From Scleroderma bovista (Eukaryota > Basidiomycota > Agaricomycetes > Boletales > Sclerodermataceae), in NCBI GenBank assembly GCA_037178675.1, contig JAYMGJ010000169.1, positions 62,001 through 126,000 of the forward strand: DNA of 64,000 nucleotides, given 5' to 3'. Below the pieces are notes generated by a model, which saw only the letters and a list, made by a program, of their open reading frames with translations, had not been told where the DNA came from and searched no databases. This document shows, piece after piece, positions 1 through 11,908 of the stretch; within the stretch, counting starts at the first letter, position 1, and each line of letters starts with the position of its first letter. The position numbers were made by a program, and so were the translations under genes.

Positions 1-2776
1 ATCTGTGGCGTATCTGCTCACATTTTCTTACAGGAAAATGGAGACATTATTGTTTGGTCCAGTTGGAAGCCTTCTCCTGACATGAAATATATCCTTGTTC
101 AAGCAGACAGAGTCAAGGTACGCTTGTGTTCCGAGCGTTACTACCCAAAATGAATGTTCCACAGCAATGGAGACATTCTAACTTTGGCAATTACTATATT
201 CATGATTTGGAGACTAAGGCAACCTATCCCTTATTGCCGCCCACTGATCCGCCAGTTGTTTCTTATGCTACTTGGGCGCCAACTGGACAGTCTGTCGCAT
301 TTGTCGCATCCAACGACCTTTATGTCCTCCCGTCTCCTTCGTGAGTACTACATCGGATCTTTGTTAACTGTTGATCAACAACGCATCAAAGCGCGGAAAC
401 GGCCCCGATCCGTGTAACAACAACCGGAAATGCGTCGCTCTTCCATGGTGTACCCGACTGGATCTATGAAGAGGAGGTTTTCGAGACTGATTACGCCCTT
501 TGGTGGTCACCTGACTCATCAAAAATTGCTTTTCTTCGGCTAGATGAAACTGCCGTTGACGAGTATCGTTTTCCGATCTATAACCCGACTAATAACGCTT
601 CTGCTGTAATACCCTACACCAAGGACGTGGTGATTAAATATCCGAAGCCAGGCTTCAACAACCCTATTGCGTCTGTACACGTGTTCGATCTGGCGAGTTA
701 CTTAGAATATCCCGAGATACTTTCTCCTGCAGAATCTACGGCCGAACTACAATGGACTGGTCGCTTCCCCTCGGATAATAGTGTTCTTTCTCAAGTTACC
801 TGGCTCGACGACTCGACATTGATAGTGAAGGAAGTCAACCGCGCTGCTGACAATGGCAGTGTGGTTCTTTTCTCCTTCGAGCAGTTTGAAGGAGAAACTG
901 TCAGTGGTCAGGTGGTCAGGCGACTTGGAAGGGATGGTGAGGAAGCCGATGAGGGCTGGATCGATCCGGTCAGTGTATTGTTTACCATACAAGGGTTCGT
1001 GTTCATTATTTTACAGGATCGAAACATCTATCCCCTTCCTCCAAGCTTGCGATCTGGCGATTCCCCTGCCTACCTCGATATCGTACCCTCGAGGGGTGGC
1101 TACAATCATATCGCTCTCTTTGACCCGGCCGACTCCACAACACCACGTTTCCTCACTTCAGGGCCCTGGGAGGTTACGGGTGGTATACAAGCTGTGGATG
1201 CCCAAAGGGGATTGATGTGAGCTCTAACATTTTAATGTCCGTCGAGTGTTTTGGCACATGATACTAAGGGATTGATGCAGATATTTTCAAGCCGCTCGAT
1301 CGTCCATTGAACGCCAGCTGTATTTTATCCCGATCCCATCATCGAACGTAGCATCGCCTGTGTCCCCCACCCTTCTGACGGACGATTCGACGTTGTCTTC
1401 ATACTCTGCAAGCTTTTCACCCGAAGCAGGGTTTTATCTACTGAACTATTTTGGCCCCGGGGTTCCTTGGCAGAAGTTCATCCAAGTCGGGAATGCAGGT
1501 AATTAATGGATTATAGCAATCACACAATGCCAATAACTGGTGGAATTCTTAGATTTTGACTACGTTCTCACGGATAATGCTAAGCTCAATGAAACACTGG
1601 CTTCGTTTGAGTCGGCTACTGTCACTTACTCTACAATCGTGAGTGATGGTTATGGTAAGTGTTTTACCTAAACAACCGGATCTAATATGAATGAATGGGT
1701 CTCTAGAACTCAACGTGAAGGAAATGCGACCACCACGAATGGACGACTCGGGTCGAACGAAATACCCAGTATTTTTCTTTGTGTACGTATTTCTGTATTC
1801 CTTGAGTAGCAAAGATTTAGTTATCTCACGGTCCCGTAGATACGGTGGTCCTGGAAGTCAGATGGTGAATCTCCAGTATAAGCGCGACTGGCATGACTAC
1901 CTCGTCTGTACTTTACAGTACATAGTGGTCACCGTGGATGGTAGAGGCACGGGCTTCAAAGGTCGGCAGCTCCGCAATCCCGTGAGGGATAACTTGGGCT
2001 TCTGGGAAACTGTGGACCAGATTAATACTGCGCGGTGCATGCATTGTTCTTTCCGATGAGGACGTGCTGCTCATTCTTTTTCCGCAGCATATGGGCAGGT
2101 AAACCTTACGTTGACCCAAAACGCATCGGCATTTGGGGCTGGGTGGGTTAACATGGTAATAACTATGATCATCTCTTTAACACGAATCTACAGTCTTACG
2201 GTGGGTTCATGGCTTCCAAAGTAGCCGAGGCAGATGCAGGGATCCACTCCCTAGCAATGGCCGTTGCGGTAAGCTTAAGCTCGAATTTTAAATTCTATTA
2301 TCTTATATGACGCCCCAGCCTGTAACCAGCTGGCGTTTGTATGGTGAGATAATCAGGAATCAGGACTTTCAAATCAGAATCTTGACTTCCGTTTAGATTC
2401 TGTCTATACGGAACGCTACATGGGGCTCCCAAGTGATAACCCTGGCGGATATATCAATGCTTCGATTTCATCTGTCGAAGGATTCCGCAATGTGGACTAT
2501 CTCCTTATGCACGGAAGCGGTGATGATAATGTCCATTTCGCGAACTCGGCACATCTTCTCGACATGCTCACAGAAGCACAAATTCGAAATTTCAAGTTCA
2601 GGATGTTCACGGACAGGTAAGAGAGATAAGTCCTGCTGTCAGTTTGTTCACCGCGCCATTATCTACGTAGCGATCACGCCATCCGTACGAGAGGGGCAAA
2701 CAGAGAAGTATATGAATATATGGCGTTGTTCCTCTTGGAGAAGTGGGGCAAGGGTGGTCGGCGACGGGGATGGTGA
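1..2776 (+). CDS. Dipeptidyl-peptidase IV family serine peptidase (5' end outside window)
   Basis: This is a prolyl dipeptidyl aminopeptidase of family S9B (DPP IV / Ste13 type), which cleaves X-Pro or X-Ala dipeptides from peptide N-termini. The window opens in an intron, and the first visible exon begins at 34. At least seven introns follow, for example 118-164 and the one after 343. The N-terminal beta-propeller part shows DWIYEEEVFETDYALWWSPD and YPKPGFNNPIASV. The hydrolase part shows YGGPGSQ, VDGRGTGFKG and a split GW|SYGG nucleophile motif, with the Ser codon at 2194-2196 just after an intron. The catalytic Asp lies in GSGDDNVHF (codon 2522-2524) and the His in DSDHAIR (codon 2675-2677). 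All three catalytic residues are present, so the enzyme looks functional. The stop is TGA at 2774-2776. The N-terminus, which would show a signal peptide (secreted) or a TM anchor (vacuolar/Golgi), is not visible. Confidence 0.93.
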
Positions 2777-3031
2777 CGTCCTTCATGGACTTGGATCCCT
2801 TTTGTGGACACTTCCTTGTGACATAATGTACATAGACTGTTCTTTTCAGGGACGAAATGATCCGCGTTGCACATTTAGCACTTTCTATGTCCTTAGCAAG
2901 TCGGGACTGACCGTACCAGCTGAGCTTGGGTGTGGCGTCTGCATCCGAACGCCCTCAGTCGGGAGTACTCACCTGTAGTACAGCATTCCAGAAATCCAAC
3001 TGGCTGCCGACCACCGGCTCAAGCCTCCATC

Positions 3032-4462
3032 ATGGCTGGCGCATTGTTCCTGCCACGAAAACACGAAGGAATCCTCATTTCAAAGTACTAGTAAGCACTG
3101 CGCCACCGAGGCAGGCTCTGAGTCAGGGGACTTGATCGGCACTAAACTTTACTCCTGCCACACCCACCTAGGCTCAGCGGCAGGCCAGACGTAACCGTGG
3201 CCCAGCGTGCGCGACCTCCCAGGCTGCTCGTCTCGGATAAGCAGCCCACCACACCGGTTACTCTGTCGCCTTCTTATCTGGAATATATGAGCACCACTTC
3301 ACTCGCAGAAAGTAGGCCGACGAAGATCTTGCACTCAGGGTTCTCCTACGGCGACTGGTTGGATCTCAACACGCTTTTCGCAAAGGCGGTTACTCTATTC
3401 AATGGTTTGCACCCATCAATTTCCCTTTTCTGACGGGTCGGAAACTCACGTTGTGTATCTCGGTTCGTGTGTGGACAGACAAGGACAATGTGGGTCGAGA
3501 AGTCATCACACTCATGCGTGCTGTCGTACACGAATGTCACCGTGCTCTTTGTTCCCTTTCGGATCTCCTCGTGCCAGGTGGTGCGGAGAACAGCGAAGAA
3601 CAGGCCACCCAGAAGATGGAATCTTGTCCTGTGGAAGGCTCACACCCAACTATTCAACATGAAGCAGCAGCAGCCGAGAAGGAAAGAAAGTACGTATATA
3701 ACGACAAACCAACAAAGCTTTTAGTTGATTTGACCTGTCTCTAAAACTATTAGAACGAATGAACACCTTTGTGCGGTCCACGCGATTCTGGGCACAGCTA
3801 TATTTATTTTCGGAAAGATCATCGACAGAAATGCGTCTCTTGCTTTACGGGGCGAACCCACCACTGCTCTGCCCTATTGGTTGTCTGCCCTTGACGTCTT
3901 CGAGTCAGGCTATAACCTTCCCGCCCACACCAACGCTTCGTACTCCCACAAAGAGAATTGGTTACTCGCCGTATCGCACAGCAGAGTTTTAGTTGCGCTT
4001 ATTGGTCAATTCATCACCGAGGAAGAAAACAAACGTAGTACAATAGAACTCTTCACCCGAGATAGCAAATGGGCCGGTAACTCGCCACTTGGAACTATCG
4101 TTTCCATGCGTCCTCCCCCGACACAGAGGATGGTGCTTTCTCTCATGTCCTCTAGCGAGCTAATGCTGATCGCTACGGACCAATTCATGAGAGGAATACT
4201 TCACATGCCCCACCATAACTCCACTGAATTTCCTCACTTTTCACGGGTGGAAGAACTGCTCACTATCGCAACAGAAGTCCTCGAAGTCGTGGAGCGCTTG
4301 CCGTCATCAGTGCAGCGGCCGCGCTGGGTTATATGGGTCGAATCGATCCTGAATCTTATTGAAGCTGAGATGGCTACCGATGGACAGAACGAACGATGTC
4401 GCCTTGCAAGAATATGGTGCCGTTCACTCATCTATGCTGACCAGAAGTCGGAGGTGGTATAA
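3032..4462 (+). CDS. Hypothetical protein, about 401 aa, four exons
   Basis: I do not recognise this protein. A consistent model has exons 3032-3090, 3178-3404, 3479-3689 and 3754-4462. Together these give 1206 nt, an exact multiple of three, from an ATG (MAGALFLPRKHEG) to a TAA stop. The introns (74-87 nt for the first two) have GT and AG ends. The second half is predicted to be largely helical and soluble, with stretches such as SALDVFESGYN and VEELLTIATEVLEVVERLP. No signal peptide, TM segment or catalytic motif is visible. It lies about 255 bp downstream of the peptidase gene on the same strand. The helical pattern could fit a helical-repeat scaffold, but I cannot name a family. Confidence 0.7.
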
Positions 4463-5289
4463 CCTGCTCCTCCAATAAATCTGGGGCTGTGCCCCACAAA
4501 CATGCTTGGGGGCATAGGCAAGTACATTGCGACTATTTACAATTACGGTGTAGACTCGGACGAAGTTACGCCTTATTTCTCCTGATTATTGGTTCCATTG
4601 TTGTTTCTCGTGGCATTTCTTCTGGGTTTTTGTAGATAGTTTTCTTTGGGCTTTTCATGCCAGGGATTAGGGCGATGTAATTTATCTGTATTTACTTGGG
4701 TTTTCTCACTGCATTGGAGTCGTGTGAATGGTCCTACTCCTAATGATATACATGGTTTTTACTGCAGACTGCTTGCTATAGTGAAAAATCATGATGATTT
4801 AAATGGAGAAGATCGTCAGAAGTGGTGGATCCGTAGGTTTCGAGTGGACAATAAGTCATAAAATTTCGTGACCAATCGCGATGTATTATTTACCAAGACA
4901 GGGGTTGGTGTAGCGCACCACTACCAAACCGAAGGACACCCATTTGTCTGTCGACTTCTCTGCTGAGGTCACGAGTCGTGGGGTAGTGGCAGTTGAGGCT
5001 TCGGAGGTTCAACATGACCCTCTGACTTGTGATTGAAACCATGGGAAGTGTCAAACTGTAAGGAAAAGACAAAGGCAGTTCATTTGATTTGTGTAAGGGT
5101 AAGTTGTTGTACTAACCCTGGAGCAAGAAGGTACTTTGGATTCTGAATGTAACAATGAATATTGTTTAGCTCAATTCTGGAGTGTTGCACAACTGGAATC
5201 TTACATGGGAATACATAGTCCTAGACCAATATAACTTCATTGAAAATTTGTACAACGAGTACCAACTTGAACTCACCAACATATTATGG
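4463..5289. other. Intergenic, no gene seen
   Basis: About 0.8 kb of AT-richer sequence between the hypothetical gene and the convergent 7-TM gene. I see no coherent exon chain, repeat or RNA gene here. It probably holds the two 3' UTRs. Confidence 0.5.
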
Positions 5290-6408
5290 AGAATGCACTG
5301 TGCAAAACACTGACCTGCAAACCAATAATGAACTTCCATACATCATGTTAACTGGAGGCTGTCTTACAATAAAATATGCATGCTGGAAAAACTAAAGTCA
5401 TTAATGCTGGTACTAACCGGGTTCACAAACCGTGTAATAGTAACCTACCGTCTCTAAAAAGCAACTGAATAAGAGATGAGCGATGCTGGATTGCATTAGA
5501 ATACGTGAGGAGAGAGAGAACTGTTGCGACTGCAAGGACGGTGTCTAGGAGGAGACTTGCAACAAACAAGGCCCACTCCACACAAATCAGCCTTAGCATG
5601 CATGAAAAAATCAGTGACAACTTACAGCATCATCTGGGAGTATGCGATTGAAATGAAACAATTAGTCGAGCTGTGCTTTGTCGGATCATAAAGATACATG
5701 CCTCCAACCCAACGAATGCAGAGTCCAAGATCGCGAAAGTGTATATATTCAGGAGCTTCATTTCGCAGTGCATGAGATTATAAGAATTAGTGTGTAGGGG
5801 GCCTTTAGAATGATACATACGAGAATCTTGGACCACGTTGGTAGTGCTCACGGTAAGAACCGCAACAATAACGGTCGTGTAGAGCACTACCAATGAGATT
5901 ACGAGAGCCTTTTGGCATCTCCATAATGCCCATGCTCTCATGAGGACTAGAGCTAAGATATTCGATTCCAAAGTTTATCGCAACCTAATGAGAGCAATAA
6001 CAGGCGAACTTACCGTGTGAGACCTCCGCGGATGCTATGATGAATACATCACAACAGACGCTGTAACCACCGCAGAACTAACATTGTTCATCGGCACAGG
6101 CCACTTCGCCAAAGGAGAATGAACAATTGGTAAGATACGCACATTTAGTGAATTATAATTCAGGACACCCAGTTCTCCACAGAGAATGACGCTCTGCCCT
6201 ACGAGGTTCCCATAACGACTAATTAAGAAGATGGCCTTGACTGGTCTCCAAGGGGCATTCCAGACATACTTGGCCTACAGTAGGTAGGCTATCAGTAAAA
6301 GGGCATCGTATCAACTCTAGTGGTGCTCACCTCTTCTCCAAGGGTCAGGAAATAATCATAAAACAGAAGAGAATATCCTGCTGCAACAAATGTCCTGATG
6401 CCAGTCAT
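5290..6408 (-). CDS. DUF6533-type seven-TM membrane protein (possibly degenerate at the 3' end)
   Basis: This belongs to the large Agaricomycete family of 7-TM proteins with an N-terminal DUF6533 region; their function is unknown. Reading the minus strand from an ATG at 6408, the first exon gives GYSLLFYDYFLTLGEE. After an intron ending in CTGTAG the next gives AKYVWNAPWRPVK and LISRYGNLVGQSVILCG. Both match the family signature of a tyrosine-rich first helix followed by KxxWxxPW. Further exons carry hydrophobic helices around VFIIASAEVSHALVLMRAWA, VISLVVLYTTVIVAVLTVST, YTFAILDSAFVGLEACIFMI and WALFVASLLLDTVLAVATVL, then QLLFRDG. The early splice sites join in frame. After RDG (about 5440) I could not find a clean last exon, so the C-terminus and the 5290 boundary are uncertain and the gene may be partly decayed. 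An upstream non-coding exon is possible. Confidence 0.65.
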
Positions 6409-6960
6409 CGCACCCACCAAACTGGATCTCTATCAATGGTTCCGCAGGTAAAGACAATAGTAGACTTACCTTCTCATCCACAGGTCCGCTAGGAATTTGG
6501 CAGCGATTTCGTTCATAATGTGGGACCTTTACAGATAACACAAATATCCACCGGTTCGAGCTAGGGATTTGGGTACGATTGGGATAGGTGGACAGGTTCT
6601 ACTGCTGCAAAAAGACGTTGAAATCTCCGGACTTCCACTGTACTGTACTTTAAGTGTCTGGCGGACCGACCGAACTGAATGGGCTTATACACGAGGAGTG
6701 TCTAAACAGATGAGTGACATGGCATTAATTCTCTGCGGCGTTTGATCGGGTTGAAAACTTAGCGAATTCAACTATGTAGTTACAGCATTTGTCCTCGAAA
6801 TTCGCAGTACTCCTCGACATTTTGTAGGACCAAGCTGACCAATTTCTTGAAAGCTCATGCAGCAAACAGTCGAGAACTGGGTCGGCAACTACTGCGGCAC
6901 GAACTGCCCATTGAAGGTCATCAAGACAGTTCCCAGGTTCTTGTGTGACCCTGGAATATC

Positions 6961-7121
6961 TGGCTCTGTTACGAGGGCCAATTTAGGCTTCAAAGAACGA
7001 ATAGAAATCCCTCATGAGATCTCGGCACAGTGACAGCTTCCTAGATCAGTGTTAAGTAGTGCTAGAAGGTGCTATGCAGGTGACTCTGATAAGTTTTCGC
7101 GATAACAGGGACGAGCGCAGA
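6961..7121 (+). repeat. Direct repeat, copy 1
   Basis: This segment is repeated about 216 bp downstream in the same orientation. Shared blocks, in order, include TGGCTCTGTTACGAGG, TCTCGGCA(C/A)AGTGACAG, GGTGCTATGCAGG and GACTCTGATAAGTT, followed by CGCGATAACAGG and ACGAGC. By eye the copies are roughly 80-85% identical with small indels. Confidence 0.8.
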
Positions 7122-7176
7122 TGGTAGTACCTGTCTGTAAATAATTGGTAGATCAACTGGCCGACTGTTTCCCATT

Positions 7177-7333
7177 GGCTCTGTTACGAGGATTAGGTTT
7201 CAAAGAATGAACAGAAAATCCCTCACGAGGTCTCGGCAAAGTGACAGTTTCCCAGATGCTGTTAAGCGGTACTAGGAGGTGCTATGCAGGGACTCTGATA
7301 AGTTCTCGCGATAACAGGAACGAGCACAGATGC
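7177..7333 (+). repeat. Direct repeat, copy 2
   Basis: Second copy of the 6961-7121 segment, with the same blocks in the same order and scattered substitutions. About 55 bp of unrelated sequence separates the copies. No inverted ends or coding sequence were seen, so it is better described as an old local tandem duplication than as a transposon. Confidence 0.8.
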
Positions 7334-7904
7334 GGCCAGGTCTATGCCACATGTATCACCTTGTTTACACATGTACAAGGTACAAGGTCACTGTGCGTGG
7401 AAATTGTAAACACTTTTTTTGACATCCGCGCAATTGCCTGTAACAAAGCTCCGCTGTGGAAAAGGCCGTAGTTCGGAGACCGCTTCACAAGTTCTCTATT
7501 ACTTGACAAGGTGAATTCGGATTGGAATGTGCCAAGGAGGTCCTATATACATATATCATAGGGCATGAGTGCCTGCCGTCGCCGACGGCTTTTTTTCTGG
7601 CTGTAGTAATAAGACCCCTTTCTAGTAGGGTTACACAGTTTTGGTTTTGGTTAGCAAACTGCATATCGATAGACCAAGTGACCAATCCTGCGTTTATACT
7701 GGTGAGGTAACATCCTAAAGCCCCTGCAGGCCTCCCATGCTTGTTAGGAACAGACTGACTGCCCGAACTGTCCTCACTTCCTGTTCCATGTTGACTCCCG
7801 AGCGCGGTCCGATAATCCAGGGCCGGACGAGCTTGAAGTTACATACTACTTACACTACACATGAAGGGTTGATGTCTCCACTCAGGACATCCACTGTGCC
7901 TTTC

Positions 7905-8867
7905 TTCAAGTGCTACAGTCACTGTCGCATTCGCATGCCACTGGATAGTCAAGATACATTACCGACTGACTCCAGTGCACCTGCTACCGTAGATCATGGG
8001 CAACTCAGTTTCCAGATTGCACAAGCTATACACGAGCTGTGGCAAGATCCGATTATGCCCACCGTCCTTGACAACAGCCGTCAGTTCCACCTTACGGATA
8101 ATGCGGCCTAGTAAGCCCATGCTTAACTCATCGCTGCCATGGTAGCTGCTCACCTGTTAGGTTCTGAGAATAGGAACACATGATTATCTTCCGACTGTCG
8201 ATGACGTGTTGCGAGCGCCTGCAAATTCCACTGGGATCATGAGTTCATGGTTTAACATGGGTGAATTGTCGTACGTATTTATGTCTTTGTCGCATCAAAC
8301 CCTTCTAAATATTAGGTCTCAACATACAGATGGTCGAGGTTGAAGCCATCGGCATGGAGAAAGTGGATCCATTGCTTCGAGAGTGCAACCAGTGTCATCA
8401 TCTGTGTTGCGCTCAGTGACTATGACCAGGTATTATGCTAAGGACCATGCACGGAATTCGTTGATTTATTTACCCTCGTTATGGCCAGATGGAGGAGTCT
8501 CTAGCCTTGTTCGAGTCTGTCGTAAATTCACGATGGTTCCTTCGAACGTCGATCATCTTGTTCTTGACTAAGATCGATGTTTTTAAAGCTAAATTCCAGA
8601 AGGTGATATTCCACTTTGTCGTTTCCACTCACATTTTCTTTACGCACCCCCCGCAGGCTGAGCTAGAGAAATACTTCCCGGAGTACACCGGTGGTACAGA
8701 CCGCCTTTTCTGCACAGATGACTAAGAGTCTCGTGTTCCTCAGTCTTACCCAAGTGACGGATACGTCGAACATCCAACTAGTATTCTCTGCGGTGAAAGA
8801 GACCATTTTACGGAACGCCCTCAGTCATCCAATCCGATTCTGGGGCCCAGCCAACACGACGTACTGA
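7905..8867 (+). pseudogene. Heterotrimeric G-protein alpha subunit, truncated and frameshifted
   Basis: Order and content match a G-alpha protein that transmits GPCR signals. Helical-domain remnant: IAQAIHELWQDPIMPTVLDN and LTDNAA (to about 8110). Next comes DYLPTVDDVLRAPANSTGI (8184-8248) and the switch region [20 protein letters not shown]. Then [32 protein letters not shown] and VTDTSNIQLVFSAVKETIL. Breaks: (1) no P-loop (GxGxSGKS) exon is found upstream. (2) The DVGGQRSERRKW region (about 8329-8366) is two bases short and shifts frame. (3) The segment after NAA does not rejoin in frame. (4) The loop between SDYDQ and MEESLALFE is shortened or out of frame. (5) The NKxD guanine-specificity motif reads TKID. 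It cannot encode a working GTPase. Fungi usually keep several G-alpha genes, and this is a relic of an extra one. Confidence 0.85.
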
Positions 8868-8949
8868 CCTTGTGTATACGTACCGCCCGCCCGAACCCCA
8901 CAAGTCGGAGAGCTTGGAGAACTTCAGCTGTGAGGATGATCACTGTATA

Positions 8950-9495
8950 GCAGGGAGGGTGGCATATGCATGCCAGTAATAAATAAATATCTAACGACTA
9001 TTAACGACTGTATTTCCTAACCACGTCCAAACCACCGACCAACCAGTCAAAAATAAAAGAACAAAGCCCGAAGGGTATGGGGTATCGACGAGTCGAATGC
9101 TCGTTGGCAGGTAGACCACACCGGGCCCGATGAACAGCGTGAGGGGTAACAAGATATCGCGTGCCACATGAACAAAGGCAGGGTGTTCGTCGGAAAATTG
9201 TCAGAGCATGCGAAAAGAAAAGCGAGACAATAGAAAAAAAGAATCGTAATGTGGGGGCCGCACACGCGCGAGACGCACAAGACCCGCATGTGCGCCATTG
9301 TCTCCAGCGCGCCTAGCGCACGCAAGAGTGGCGTCAGAATGGCTGAAGCGACCCATGAAGGTGAAACCAGGGTAAAGATAATACAGGATAAGTAGACCGG
9401 TCTTGTACAGTTCTCAACAGTCTTTTGAAAACCTGAGTCAGACGGAATAAAAGTAAGACATGAACAGTGAGAAGGATTTTTGGACCAGTCATTTT
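8950..9495. other. Intergenic, probable 3' flanks
   Basis: Sequence between the G-alpha relic and the end of the minus-strand mucin-like gene. No exon chain, RNA gene or repeat seen. Confidence 0.5.
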
Positions 9496-10800
9496 TTATA
9501 TTCCACCATAGGCGTCGCCCTCTTCGAAGACGCTATAAGCAGACGCGGGACGTTGAGCATCCGATGGGGGTTGCCGTCCCCCTGGAGCAGGCGCCTGGGC
9601 AGCAGGAGCTGGGGTGGTATGAGTAACCTCTGCCGGGTGGTCATCGAATGGCGATGGAAGCGGGGCACGATGCAGGTCTTCCGACACACGGGGAGTGTCC
9701 ATAGCATTCAAGCGACGTGAAATGTCCGCATATTGCGCTGCTTGGAACGGTGTCACGCTGGAGCGATTAAGGTCGACGTAATGGGCATCGTTGTCTTCGG
9801 GCGAGAAGGTGGCGCCATGGCCAGCAGCGGTCGGTTGGCGAGTGAGGTACGCTGCATTTGAAGGTTGTCGGGCGAGTTGTCCAGACTCACCGTAGCCCAT
9901 GACAGGTTGACCATACGCAGGTTGGATAATTTCACCTGGTCCGAATGAACCGTATCCACCATAGAAATTTTGGCCTCCAGAAGGCATGCCGCGCTGAGCA
10001 GCAAGGGCTGGGGAAGCATTGGTGACGTGACGCTCGATCATGGTGGGCGGGCGGGGGTTGAAAGATGGTGCAGGATCGTCCTGCAATATGGCCGACTGAC
10101 GACGGAATATACTCGCGTTGAAGTCTTCGTCGTCGTTGTCTTTTCGGCGACGCTGGAGAGGGATGAGCCAATGATGGTTACAGCGAGTGTAAAACATGCC
10201 ATCAACCACATGACGAGGAACACGACAGCAGCAAGGCCAACCAACGTTCCCGCAATACCACCAACAACAGCGGTAACATTGATAGACCCTGATGAGGATG
10301 CGGGGGTCCCCGTCGCAGAAGGGGTAGCAGTAGTGGCAGGTCCAAGGCTGCCAGTGATAAGGGTGAAACTGGGCTGTGGAGTATTAAAAGTTGCCTGGGA
10401 GGGGAAGGAATGAGACAGAATAGAATAGACAAAAAGCCATCTCACAGTCGAGTGGACAGTCACTACAGCAGGTCCGGCTGAAGTAGTGGGAGCTGCGCTA
10501 GAAGAAGGGGTGGGAGAAGAGGTAGTCGAGTGAACAGAACTGGTTGAACTTGTCGTGGGTGAGGAATTGGCGGATGACGTGGTGGGTACAGAAGCAGGGA
10601 CGGGGATTGAAGTTGCGGGATCAGACGATGCTGCATTTCATTGTAAGAGAGAACAGCAAGCTGGCATGCAACGTACGAGAGGTGGTCGAAGTAGCCTTGC
10701 TACCGTTTCCGTTTCCGTTGTCGTTTTCTTTGGTAGAGGAAGGGGGAGTGAACGTCGCTATATACCGCTCGGCGAGACGGCGATGACGGTCGAGGGCCAT
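9496..10800 (-). CDS. Ser/Thr-rich single-pass membrane protein
   Basis: The start is an ATG at 10800 (MALDRHRRLAERY), where a GTACGT donor joins in frame to a Ser/Thr/Pro-rich region (ATSIPVPASVPTTSSANSS). After another intron comes NTPQPSFTLITGSLGPATTA, then one TM helix (NVTAVVGGIAGTLVGLAAVV) followed by a basic stop-transfer RRRKDND. The cytoplasmic tail of about 220 aa is Pro/Gly/Gln-rich (YGGYGSFGPGEIIQPAYGQP) and ends in EEGDAYGGI. The intron after the TM helix is either GT..AG directly after FL or a GC..AG intron after WLM; both keep frame. The layout resembles fungal surface sensors (Mid2/Wsc-like), but no WSC domain or clear signal peptide is visible, so that role is inference. It is head-to-head with the next gene, 178 bp apart. 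Confidence 0.75.
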
Positions 10801-10978
10801 CGTAAGGAGTGTGGAATGAAACGAGTGGGAGAGTGGGAGAAAGAGGAACACCGGTCACAGTCACACTCGGGTCACACCTGTGATCTTGTTCTCGTTCTTC
10901 TCAATCTGGGAGTTTAATCGGCGTCTTCAAGGAGTTCCAAGGTCAGGTCAAGGACACCCACTCCCGTCCATCTTGCTC
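10801..10978. promoter_or_regulatory. Shared 178-bp promoter region of two divergent membrane-protein genes
   Basis: The two start codons (10800 minus, 10979 plus) face away from each other with only this segment between them. It must hold both promoters and both 5' UTRs. I see no firm TATA box. Confidence 0.5.
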
Positions 10979-11908
10979 ATGGTGCCCTGTCCACAGTTGT
11001 TTGTCCTGTGCGCAGTCCTCGTCGCGCTCGCATGTGCCCAGCAGTCCGTCTTCCTCCCCAGCACCATCTCTGACATCATCTACAATCCCCCGCTGTGTGC
11101 TCCCTCCGTCACGGGCTGTGCAAGCCCTTGGTCAGTCACATCCCCACACTCATTCGACGAGCATACCATGACGATGATCACAGGCAGATCATCAACAGCA
11201 CTGGCTACCCAGTCGTCTCAACACAGGGGCCAATCGCCCCCGCCGGCGATGTCATACCCCAGATGTTCCTCACCTTCCGAGGCAAAGATCATGTTTCTCC
11301 TCTCCCCCCGTTTCGCATCCCCTCTGACGCTCGATAAAAAACAGCTTCCAGCCTCTACCTGCGCACGTCCCCCCAATCCAATGCCACCGTCAATTTCACC
11401 CTCACCGCCGAACCGAGCGATACGACGATCACAACCACCGTGAACACGTCTATCGGCGTGATCATGGTCATAGACATCCCAGTCACACAGACGACCACGC
11501 TCGGCGTCACCTTCATCCCCGGCACCTCGCCCTCGCGATTCGACGTGGAATCGGTTACGCTCGTCGTTGCGAACGCCAGGTGAGTACGGTTCTTCCCATT
11601 ACTTCATTGGGTGTGGGTGGCAACATACGGGCCCACCGGAACCGTCTAATCAACTATTATTAACCAGCGCAACGTCTTCATTTCTGCCCTCTCCCTCACT
11701 ACCATCATCCAGCTCGCCTCCCGTGTTTACACCCTCCGCAACGAGCTCTCCGGCATCAAACTCGAGCAAGAAGCTCACCATCGTAGGCGCAACCCTTGGA
11801 TCTATACTCGGTGTCTTTGTTATTCTGGTCATTGGGCTTGTTACCGCACTGTATCGTAAGCGGCGACAGGTGGGAAAGGGCAGTACCTCACAGGTGTCTT
11901 TGTGGTAA
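10979..11908 (+). CDS. Secreted or surface single-pass membrane protein, 241 aa
   Basis: Four exons, 10979-11130, 11184-11281, 11345-11579 and 11668-11908, add up to 726 nt in one frame. The N-terminus is a classic signal peptide (LFVLCAVLVALACAQQ). The middle is a beta-rich extracellular part (QIINSTGYPVVSTQGP, SLYLRTSPQSNATVNFTLT) with several N-glycosylation sequons and cysteines. A Ser/Pro-rich stalk leads to a TM helix (LGSILGVFVILVIGLVTALY) and a short RKRR tail. Intron 2 (11282-11344) begins with GC rather than GT: frame demands this site, and the only nearby GT leads into the wrong frame. Function unknown. Architecture and head-to-head pairing with the Ser/Thr-rich gene suggest a cell-surface role (inference). 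Confidence 0.8.

Larger units (their letters stand above)
6409..7900. other. Non-coding stretch holding a direct repeat pair
   Basis: About 1.5 kb with no convincing gene. It contains two similar segments (6961-7121 and 7177-7333, listed separately). The short open frames here do not chain into exons and match no family I know. The part after 7700 may include decayed upstream sequence of the G-alpha pseudogene. Confidence 0.5.
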
